Part shown: positions 1 through 5,678 of the stretch, one piece after another
How the letters are laid out: each line of letters opens with the position of its first letter
How positions within the stretch are numbered: the first letter of the stretch is position 1
Assembly (NCBI RefSeq): GCF_003437035.1
Contig: NZ_QSRL01000007.1
Coordinates: 1-57,890 of the forward strand
Direction of reading: 5' to 3'
DNA: 57,890 nucleotides
Source of the DNA: Collinsella sp. TF08-11AT
GTDB lineage: Bacteria > Actinomycetota > Coriobacteriia > Coriobacteriales > Coriobacteriaceae
The notes under the pieces: model-generated
What the model was told of the DNA's origin: nothing
The model's database searches: none
Seen by the model: only the letters and a program-made list of their open reading frames with translations
Made by a program: the position numbers and the translations under genes

Positions 1-248
1 CGGCTGATCCGGTCCGACCGGGCCGCGCGGCAAGGAGATATATTGCCAGACCGCGAAGCCCTGTGGGACGTCAATTCCACTCTTCACAAGTCCTACACAA
101 CATATCGCTTTCTATAGCTAATAGAAAGACTGGTGCGGATCTTCCGCACGTATCAGATGATGACCCTTTGGTTCAGGAATATATAGAGATCGGTCACCTG
201 TAAGTGTCTATCTACCCGCGCTTTTAGCAATGTAAACCGCGCTTCAGA
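1..248. other. gene-free segment with two small hairpins
   Basis: I see no convincing reading frame here. The segment holds two perfect short hairpins: arms 108-115 and 121-128 (CTTTCTAT / ATAGAAAG, 5-base loop) and arms 133-139 and 143-149 (GTGCGGA / TCCGCAC, 3-base loop). It is AT-richer than its surroundings and could be the upstream region of a minus-strand gene beyond the left edge, but nothing inside the window proves that. Confidence 0.4.
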
Positions 249-285
249 TAAAAAGAGGGAGCGCCGCGCACAACGCGACACTCCC
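249..285 (-). terminator. intrinsic terminator of infC-rpmI-rplT operon
   Basis: On the minus strand a 12-pair stem (GGGAGTGTCGCG with CGCGGCGCTCCC, two G-U pairs, 5-base loop; hairpin 257-285) is followed by TCTTTTTAT. It starts 21 bases after the rplT stop codon, which fits the end of the operon. Confidence 0.85.
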
Positions 286-306
286 CTAGCGATTCAAGAG
301 AATCTA

Positions 307-666
307 TTAGGCCTCGAGAGCCTTCTTGGCGATGGTAGCCAGCTCGTTGAAGGACTCGATGTCCTCGTAAGCCATCTGAGCCAGGACCTTGCGGTCGAGC
401 TCGATGCCAGCAACCTTCAGGCCGTGCATGAACTGAGAGTAAGAAATATCGTTCAGGCGAGCAGCAGCGTTGATACGAGTGATCCAGAGAGAACGGATCT
501 CGCGCTTCTTGTTGCGGCGATCACGATACTGATACTGCAGGGAGTGCTGGACCTGCTCTTTAGCATGCTTGTAAGTACGCGAAGCGGCACCGTAGTAACC
601 CTTCGCACGGTGCATAACGGTACGGCGCTTCTTCTTGGCGGCAACAGCGCGCTTAATACGTGCCAT
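307..666 (-). CDS. rplT: 50S ribosomal protein L20 (bL20)
   Basis: This 119-residue basic protein binds 23S rRNA and is needed for early assembly of the large subunit. The start MARIKRAVAAKKKRR, the middle segment with YQYRDRRNKKREIR and the LWITRINAA motif are hallmarks of bL20, and the length is typical. It is the last gene of infC-rpmI-rplT, 46 bases after rpmI, with a terminator just downstream. In several bacteria bL20 represses its own operon by binding the leader mRNA. The structured leader before infC would suit that, but which protein binds here is inference. Confidence 0.97.
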   Translation of the reverse strand: MARIKRAVAAKKKRRTVMHRAKGYYGAASRTYKHAKEQVQHSLQYQYRDRRNKKREIRSLWITRINAAARLNDISYSQFMHGLKVAGIELDRKVLAQMAYEDIESFNELATIAKKALEA

Positions 667-712
667 GTTCTATCAACTCCTAGACGGTAAAACGAAAAAC
701 GGGAACGCGAAC

Positions 713-904
713 TTAGGCGAGACGCGACTTGATGACCTTGCGGTCGGCAGCGGCGATCTCGGTCTCCTGACGGAAGCCACGCTTACGCTTGGTGGACTTC
801 TTGCTCAGGATGTGGCTCTTGAAAGCCTTGGCGCGCATAAGCTTGCCGGTACCAGTCTTGCGGAAACGCTTCTTGGTGCCGCTGTGGGACTTCATCTTAG
901 GCAT
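713..904 (-). CDS. rpmI: 50S ribosomal protein L35 (bL35)
   Basis: A 63-residue, very basic protein starting [21 protein letters not shown], the classic bL35 N-terminus, with the later segment [13 protein letters not shown]. It is a small structural protein of the 50S subunit. It lies between infC (32-base gap) and rplT (46-base gap), which is the standard bacterial order, so the three genes should be co-transcribed. A ribosome-binding site (AAGGAG) precedes the ATG. Confidence 0.97.
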   Translation of the reverse strand: MPKMKSHSGTKKRFRKTGTGKLMRAKAFKSHILSKKSTKRKRGFRQETEIAAADRKVIKSRLA

Positions 905-936
905 GAAATACTCCTTAATCGGTTACAGAACACTAG

Positions 937-1491
937 TTACTTGCTATCGCTTGCCGCTTTATCCTCATCGAAGGCGCCCTTAATCGGGGCGAGCAGCATA
1001 AGCATGTTACGGCCTTCCATCTTAGGCTTGGACTCGACCGTAGCGTAAGACTTGAGATCCTCGGCGAGACGCTCGAGAACGTTAAGGCCCTGCTCCGGGT
1101 GAGCCATCTCACGGCCGCGGAACATGATGGTGATCTTAACGCGTGCGCCCTTCTTGAGGAAACGCAGAACGTGGCCCTTCTTGGTCTCGTAGTCGCCAAC
1201 GTCGATCTTGGGTCGGAACTTCATTTCCTTGACCTCGACCTTGGACTGGTTCTTACGAGCAGCCTTGGCCTTCATGGCCTGCTGGTACTTGAACTTACCG
1301 TAGTCCATGACCTTGCAGACCGGCGGCTCCGCGTTGGGAGCGATCTCGACCAGGTCGAGACCCTGATCGTCGGCGACGCGCTGGGCATCGCGGATGGCGA
1401 ACAGGCCGAGCTGAGAGCCATCGACGCCAATCAAACGACACGAAGATGCAGTGATCTCGTCGTTGATGCGGGTGTCATCAGACTTAGCTAT
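937..1491 (-). CDS. infC: translation initiation factor IF-3, probable ATA start
   Basis: IF-3 binds the 30S subunit, keeps subunits apart and proofreads the start codon. The protein contains RINDEI near the N-terminus, VCKVMDYGKFKYQQ at the linker, and the C-terminal domain with KEMKFRPKI and HVLRFLKKG, all typical. Start choice: a perfect GGAGGT (1499-1504, minus strand) is followed by 7 bases and then ATA at 1489-1491, giving about 184 residues. An in-frame ATG at 1504-1506 overlaps the Shine-Dalgarno sequence and has none of its own. Known: infC uses non-canonical starts in many bacteria (AUU in Escherichia coli) so that IF-3 can repress itself. Use of ATA here is inferred. If the ATG were used the protein would be 189 residues. 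Confidence 0.93.
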   Translation of the reverse strand: MAKSDDTRINDEITASSCRLIGVDGSQLGLFAIRDAQRVADDQGLDLVEIAPNAEPPVCKVMDYGKFKYQQAMKAKAARKNQSKVEVKEMKFRPKIDVGDYETKKGHVLRFLKKGARVKITIMFRGREMAHPEQGLNVLERLAEDLKSYATVESKPKMEGRNMLMLLAPIKGAFDEDKAASDSK

Positions 1492-1510
1492 TTTCCCTAC
1501 CTCCATTCAT

Positions 1511-1544
1511 AAAAAAATAACCCGGCGCTTCTCAGCAACCAGGT
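1511..1544 (-). terminator. intrinsic terminator in infC leader (attenuator candidate)
   Basis: The minus strand forms a stem of ACCTGG with CCGGGT (one G-U), extended by a further three pairs, followed directly by TTATTTTTTT. It sits immediately upstream of the infC ribosome-binding site, inside the leader, so it can only make sense as a regulated terminator or as the end of an upstream transcript. Hairpin 1520-1544, T-run 1511-1519. Confidence 0.7.
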
Positions 1545-1666
1545 CGTACACATAGACTTCCTCGATTTGAGGAAGGGAATCTAAGTTGTATGACCAGTCA
1601 GCTGCTCATTGACGCCAAAAGGTGGGAACCCTCAGGTTCCTCTTCAGGGCATTGCGGGAACAACGC
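1545..1666 (-). promoter_or_regulatory. structured leader of infC operon
   Basis: Between a possible promoter and the attenuator lie two further hairpins on the transcript: arms CTTCCTC/GAGGAAG at 1557-1575 and GGAACC/GGTTCC at 1625-1640. Ribosomal-protein leaders that control infC-rpmI-rplT are known in Bacillota and Gammaproteobacteria. Whether this one belongs to a described leader class cannot be judged by eye. Confidence 0.5.
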
Positions 1667-1673
1667 CTTGCGA

Positions 1674-1702
1674 ATAATAACACGTACAGCGCGTTATCAC
1701 AT
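1674..1702 (-). promoter_or_regulatory. possible infC promoter
   Basis: A minus-strand TATTAT (1674-1679) could be a -10 element, with a weak ATGTGA (1697-1702) 17 bases upstream. The position would give a leader of about 175 bases that includes all three leader hairpins. The -35 match is poor. Confidence 0.25.
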
Positions 1703-1708
1703 TACGTA

Positions 1709-1776
1709 CACGAAAAAGGGGCCTTGACCCCCTTGAACACTCGCTTGTATGTATGGTGCCCGAGGCGAGACTCGAA
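1709..1776 (-). repeat. duplicated tRNA-Leu 3' end plus terminator
   Basis: Positions 1753-1776 repeat exactly, for 24 bases, the last part of the tRNA-Leu gene (T-arm 3' half, acceptor strand, CCA and one flanking base; copy at 1937-1960). The similarity continues downstream through the terminator (1709-1752 against 1892-1936, roughly 80-85% identical by eye). No 5' half of a tRNA accompanies this copy, so it is a fragment. It could be a footprint of site-specific integration and excision at the tRNA 3' end or the remains of a decayed second tRNA gene. Confidence 0.75.
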
Positions 1777-1891
1777 GGGCCTTCGCTTCGCGAAGCCCCG
1801 GGCTTCGGGCGCGTGGCGCCCTCGCCACGCTCCGCTACAAACAGGCCACAAGCCTGTTTGCTTAACGCTTCGCGCGCTCACGCGAGTTCGG
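1777..1891. other. palindrome-rich spacer between tRNA copies
   Basis: No gene is apparent. The segment is a run of short palindromes, including AAACAGGC/GCCTGTTT (1839-1846 and 1852-1859, 5-base loop) and several GC-rich self-complementary stretches around 1782-1830. It separates the intact tRNA-Leu from its duplicated 3' end. Confidence 0.5.
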
Positions 1892-1895
1892 CACG

Positions 1896-1916
1896 AAAAA
1901 GGGGGCCGCAACCCCC
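1896..1916 (-). terminator. intrinsic terminator of tRNA-Leu
   Basis: Minus strand GGGGG-TTGCGG-CCCCC followed by TTTTT, 21 bases after the tRNA CCA end. A closely similar terminator follows the duplicated 3' fragment. Confidence 0.8.
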
Positions 1917-1937
1917 TTGAACGCTCGCTTGCATGAA

Positions 1938-2024
1938 TGGTGCCCGAGGCGAGACTCGAACTCGCACGTTGTTGCCAACGGTGGATTTTGAGTCCACTGC
2001 GTCTGCCAATTCCGCCACTCGGGC
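1938..2024 (-). tRNA. tRNA-Leu (CAA anticodon)
   Basis: The acceptor strands GCCCGAG (2018-2024) and CTCGGGC (1942-1948) pair fully. The D-arm GGCGGAATTGGCAGACGC, the anticodon stem GTGGA/TCCAC with loop CTCAAAA (anticodon CAA) and the T-arm with TTCGAGT are visible. There is a long variable arm, as expected for a class II leucine tRNA, and CCA is encoded (1938-1940). The anticodon reads UUG codons. Total length with CCA is 87 bases. Confidence 0.95.
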
Positions 2025-2063
2025 ACACAATGCGTGAGTTAGTTTATCACAGCTTTCTACCGA

Positions 2064-3497
2064 TTAGTCCGAAAATGGAACTTCGAGCATTTCGATGAGT
2101 TCGACCGTGCGGAGCATCTCGCGCCAACGGCATCCGCGACCGTCAACCGAAGCCTCACCCATCTGGTTATCGTAAGGGTCCTCGCGCATGCCGTCGAAAG
2201 AGGGCTCAAACTCTGCCTGGAATCGATTGTTGGCCACCATACGCCACGGGTCGAGATTGCCAAAGTAGTGACGGCGGCGCCACTCCTCCCCCATCCTGCG
2301 AGCAGAAGATCCAAATGACACGTCGGCGTTGAGCCAACCGGTCTGCGGCGTATAGAACTCTGCCCAGTCGTGCGACCCCACCGAATCGGGCGCAACATAC
2401 AGGCCGCTCTGCCAACGGGCAGGCACGCCCGCGATACGGCACATGGTGATAAACGTGAGCGCCATAACGCCGCAATCGCCGCGGAGCGAATGCGCGCAGT
2501 CATCGGCAATAGATCCCAAAAGCAAGTACGGCGGCTGATAGCGATAGTCGATATACTGCGTCAGGTAATCATAGATAGCACGGGCGCGATCGAGCGGATC
2601 CTCGAGCCCGTCAATGACACGGGCCGTCAGCTGCTGCAGATACGGCGTGAATGCAATGTGCGGACGGTCCTCGGAAATATCCTCGGGCAGAGGCGCATCC
2701 ATAAGCGGGTGAACCGGAAGTGTGCCACCGTAGACATCACAATAAGCAGCATCGATGTGATAACGATAGGTCACCGAAAATAAGTGCTCGCTCGAGGAAG
2801 ACCACGAGACGGTACGCGCCGAAGCATTCGCGGGAGCAACAGCACCCTCCGGCGTCATGTCGAGAATCTCGACCCGAGACTGCTGACGGCAGGCAGCCGC
2901 GACGGGAAGCCAAGCGCAAACGGCCTCCCCTTCCAGAGCGCCGGGGACAGACACGGACGCTTTAAGCGTAATGACGCGAGCCAATCCGTTTTGCGACTCC
3001 ATCTCCTTGAGCATCTCGTTGCGCAGTGCTATTCCGTCCGCAGAATCGGGCCGCATGCCGGGAACCTCTTTGGGATATACGCGAAGCGAATCGAGGAAGT
3101 TGTCGAGAACGAACAGCTCACCATCGATAAAGCGCCAGTCAATACGCTTACGATTAATCAGGTCATCAAACTGCTCTTCGGTAAACTCTGGCCACTCCTC
3201 GCGAATCATCGCAATAGCCTGATCGCGAGACACCGAAAAATGAAGCGGCGTCTCGAGCATGCGATACCGCTCGGCACGAACACAAGCAGCCAGCGAAGGC
3301 TCGGGGTTCTGCTCCAAAAGGCGATCGCAGGCAGCAACAGCCTGCGTCAAATACCCGGCATCCTTAAGACGAAGAATCTCGGGCGGCAGTCCAACATCGA
3401 GATGACGAAAGTCATCACAGCAAACATCAACAGAGCAACCAACAGGACCCTCGTCAATAACCTTCCCATCCGAAGGCAGTACATTAATAACAGCCAT
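2064..3497 (-). CDS. transglutaminase-like superfamily protein
   Basis: A 477-residue protein with a C-terminal transglutaminase-like (papain-fold) core. The expected catalytic triad is visible: Cys in GDCGVMA (about residue 342), His in SHDWAEFY (about 376) and Asp in NADVSFG (about 392). Such bacterial proteins act as proteases or peptidases or bind peptides, but the substrate here is unknown. The N-terminal 280 residues include a repeat-like alpha segment and a region with EEWPEFTEEQFDDLI, and do not suggest a specific family to me. There is no clear signal peptide, so it may be cytoplasmic. The start was set at the ATG at 3495-3497 because TTGGAG lies 7 bases upstream. A frame extension adding six residues lacks a site. 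It is a single minus-strand gene between the tRNA and a repeat region. Confidence 0.8.
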   Translation of the reverse strand: MAVINVLPSDGKVIDEGPVGCSVDVCCDDFRHLDVGLPPEILRLKDAGYLTQAVAACDRLLEQNPEPSLAACVRAERYRMLETPLHFSVSRDQAIAMIREEWPEFTEEQFDDLINRKRIDWRFIDGELFVLDNFLDSLRVYPKEVPGMRPDSADGIALRNEMLKEMESQNGLARVITLKASVSVPGALEGEAVCAWLPVAAACRQQSRVEILDMTPEGAVAPANASARTVSWSSSSEHLFSVTYRYHIDAAYCDVYGGTLPVHPLMDAPLPEDISEDRPHIAFTPYLQQLTARVIDGLEDPLDRARAIYDYLTQYIDYRYQPPYLLLGSIADDCAHSLRGDCGVMALTFITMCRIAGVPARWQSGLYVAPDSVGSHDWAEFYTPQTGWLNADVSFGSSARRMGEEWRRRHYFGNLDPWRMVANNRFQAEFEPSFDGMREDPYDNQMGEASVDGRGCRWREMLRTVELIEMLEVPFSD

Positions 3498-3603
3498 ACC
3501 AAAACTCCAAGTCACTAGAACGCTTGAAACCCATTGTAGCGAGATAAAAAGAAAGCCCCAACAAGGGAGCCATCAACACCGCTGAACGGTAGTCAAATAA
3601 ATA

Positions 3604-3689
3604 ATTCAGCCTCGTAACCCTGCGGCGTTAAACGAAGGAAGCCCCGTCCCCCGGAACTGCTTCCTTGGCGCGACTTCTGGCAAAGCCAG
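3604..3689. repeat. direct repeat copy 1
   Basis: An 86-base unit beginning ATTCAGCCTCGTAACCCTG and ending in a small hairpin CTGGC-aaa-GCCAG. A second copy follows 11 bases later, with about 80% identity by eye. It lies between the transglutaminase-like gene and fba, with no coding frame. Confidence 0.75.
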
Positions 3690-3700
3690 TAGCCATCTTA

Positions 3701-3788
3701 ATTCAGCCCAGTAACCCTGTAGCGAGTTAACGAAGGAGGCCCCGTTTCCCCGGAGCTGATTCCGTCGCGCGACTTCTGGCGAAGCCAG
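3701..3788. repeat. direct repeat copy 2
   Basis: An 88-base second copy beginning ATTCAGCCCAGTAACCCTG and ending CTGGC-gaa-GCCAG. It also supplies the left arm of the large inverted repeat at 3735-3828, so the repeat and the fold overlap. Confidence 0.75.
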
Positions 3789-3828
3789 GTGAGCGCGAGG
3801 GAAACAGCGTAGGGGAAACGGGGCCTCC
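3735..3828 (-). repeat. long inverted repeat downstream of fba
   Basis: Arms 3735-3751 and 3812-3828 are perfect 17-base inverted copies (GGAGGCCCCGTTTCCCC and its complement) around a 60-base loop that itself contains CTGGC-gaa-GCCAG. It starts about 20 bases after the fba stop codon and could end or stabilise fba mRNA. No T-run follows on the minus strand. Confidence 0.7.
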
Positions 3829-3849
3829 GGCGGGAAGTTAAACCGCTAC

Positions 3850-4716
3850 TTACGCCTTGTTGACGGAGCCAAACTCCTCCATGAGCTCCTTGGTGCGGGC
3901 AACGATGTTGTCACGACCAGGCTTGAGGAGCTTGCGGGGGTCAAAGCCCTTGCCCTGCTGATCCTTGCCAGCCTCGATGTACTCGCGGACGCCCTTGGCG
4001 AAGACGAGCTGCAGGTCGGTGTTGACGTTGATCTTGGAGATGCCCAGGGAGATGGCCTTCTTGATCTGATCCTCTGGGATGCCGGTGCCACCGTGCAGGA
4101 CGAGGGGCAGGTCGCCGGTCTGGGCCTTGATCTCGCCCAGGCGCTCGAAGGAAAGGCCAGCCCAGTCGGCGGGGTACACGCCGTGGATGTTGCCGATGCC
4201 GCAGGCGAGGAAGTCGACACCCAGGTCAGCGATCTGCTTGCACTCAGCAGGATCAGCGAGCTCGCCGCTGGAGGTCACGCCGTCCTCGGTGCCGCCGATG
4301 CCGCCGACCTCGGCCTCGATGGACATGCCCTTGGAGTGGGCAAGCTCAACGAGCTCCTTGGTGCGGTCGAGGTTAAGCTGGAAGGTCTCCTCGTGAGAGC
4401 CGTCATACATGATGGACGTGAAGCCGGCCTCGATGCACTTGAAGCAGTCCTCGTAAGAACCGTGATCGAGGTGAAGGGCGACGGGAACGGTAACGCCCGT
4501 GGCCTCGACGGCAGCCTTGACCATGTCGGCGCAGACCTTGAAACCGCCCATCCACTTAGCGGCACCAGCGGTGCACTGAAGGATCAGCGGAGACTTGGCC
4601 TCCTCGGCGGCCTGGAGAATAGCCAGGGTCCACTCGAGGTTGTTGGTGTTGAAGGCACCAAGACCGTACTTGCCGGCCTCGGCCTTCTTGAGCATGTCTG
4701 CTGCGTTGACGAGCAT
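3850..4716 (-). CDS. fba: class II fructose-bisphosphate aldolase
   Basis: This cytoplasmic glycolytic enzyme reversibly splits fructose 1,6-bisphosphate into glyceraldehyde 3-phosphate and dihydroxyacetone phosphate, using zinc. At 288 residues it has the usual class II length. Key motifs are visible: HLDHGS (His82, Asp84, His85), GIGNIHGVYP and VLHGGTGI, which supply zinc and phosphate ligands, and the C-terminal NVNTD. The start is the ATG at 4714-4716, behind AGGAGG (complement of 4725-4730). The frame continues upstream without a site. Codon use is strongly biased towards GC-ending codons, as expected for an abundant enzyme. It is probably monocistronic, ending at the large inverted repeat. 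Confidence 0.96.
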   Translation of the reverse strand: MLVNAADMLKKAEAGKYGLGAFNTNNLEWTLAILQAAEEAKSPLILQCTAGAAKWMGGFKVCADMVKAAVEATGVTVPVALHLDHGSYEDCFKCIEAGFTSIMYDGSHEETFQLNLDRTKELVELAHSKGMSIEAEVGGIGGTEDGVTSSGELADPAECKQIADLGVDFLACGIGNIHGVYPADWAGLSFERLGEIKAQTGDLPLVLHGGTGIPEDQIKKAISLGISKINVNTDLQLVFAKGVREYIEAGKDQQGKGFDPRKLLKPGRDNIVARTKELMEEFGSVNKA

Positions 4717-4756
4717 AAAAGAAACCTCCTGTAAGGTTGCTCCGATAACGCCTGAG

Positions 4757-4793
4757 ATTTTACCACGGCGCACCCGAGCATAAACGTTCGTTT
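4757..4793 (-). promoter_or_regulatory. possible fba promoter and operator
   Basis: Minus strand TAAAAT (4757-4762) with TTTATG (4779-4784) 16 bases upstream could be the -10 and -35 elements. A small palindrome AAACG-tt-CGTTT (4782-4793) overlaps the -35 region and could be an operator. Both are weak matches. Confidence 0.25.
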
Positions 4794-4910
4794 GTTCACG
4801 AATATCGTCCAAACAGACTTTTTTGACCGTTTGCCCTACGAAATCGACCCGTTGGGGAAAAATAGCTTGACGTTTGGACGCTTCTCGTGCTTCAAAAGCC
4901 GACTATTAAG

Positions 4911-5594
4911 CTAAATCTGCATGAAAGGGTTCTGCATGAGCTCGCGTGCCATGGTGGTCGAATCGCCATGACCGGTTAGGCAAACGGTATCGGGCGGGAG
5001 AAGCCGGGCGAGCTTGGAGAGCGAGCGCAGAATCGCCGCCTCGTCTCCTCCAGAAAGATCGGTGCGGCCGTGCCCACCCGGAAACAGGGTGTCGCCCACA
5101 AAGGCAATGTTCCCCTGCTCGGTGGCAGCAAACAAGACGATCCCGCCCGGCGTATGCCCTGGCGTCTCGATCACCTGCAGGTAGATATCGCCCACCTCGA
5201 TAGTATCTCCCTCGGCGAGCAGGTGCGTCGGCTCCCCGGGGTCAGGCGTCTCAATGCCCCACATAGCTCGCTGTTCCTCGATGTTCGCATGCGGCACCGC
5301 CACATCCTTAGCACACAGCTCATACTGGCAGCCCTCGCCAACGGTGGTTCGCACGCCTGCAACACCACCAACATGATCGGCATGGCCATGAGTGCATACG
5401 GCGCCAAACACGCGTACGCCGGGATGCTCGGCTCGAATATGCTCCACCAGGCGTTCGCCTTCCCATGCGGGATCGATAATCACGCACTCATTGTCCGAAA
5501 TAACAGCATAGCTATTGGTCTGAATGGGACCGTTTACGAGCGTCTCGATCTCGACCGTTCCCTTGGGAGTTAAATCCAAGGACACAGCACTCAT
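4911..5594 (-). CDS. metallo-beta-lactamase fold hydrolase, glyoxalase II-like
   Basis: A 227-residue protein of the MBL superfamily. The metal motif THGHADH (His69, His71, Asp73, His74) is followed by the distal ligands in TPGHTPGG, FVGDTLF and the final TGHGDS, in the order of the glyoxalase II/YcbL-type family. Such enzymes hydrolyse thioesters such as S-D-lactoylglutathione or related conjugates with two metal ions, but the true substrate is not known. A site resembling GGAGAGGG precedes the ATG. It lies in line with rel and fba on the minus strand, with gaps of 84 and about 195 bases, so co-transcription is possible but not shown. Confidence 0.85.
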   Translation of the reverse strand: MSAVSLDLTPKGTVEIETLVNGPIQTNSYAVISDNECVIIDPAWEGERLVEHIRAEHPGVRVFGAVCTHGHADHVGGVAGVRTTVGEGCQYELCAKDVAVPHANIEEQRAMWGIETPDPGEPTHLLAEGDTIEVGDIYLQVIETPGHTPGGIVLFAATEQGNIAFVGDTLFPGGHGRTDLSGGDEAAILRSLSKLARLLPPDTVCLTGHGDSTTMARELMQNPFMQI

Positions 5595-5678
5595 GTCCCT
5601 CTCCTCTCTATAGAACTCGAGGCATCAAACGATGCCTCGAGTGTAGCGAATATCGATAATGTGACTCGTTCGTCGCGA

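Noticed and set aside
1753..1776. Second complete tRNA gene
   Set aside because: Only the 3' part is present. No D-arm, anticodon stem or matching 5' acceptor strand lies upstream.
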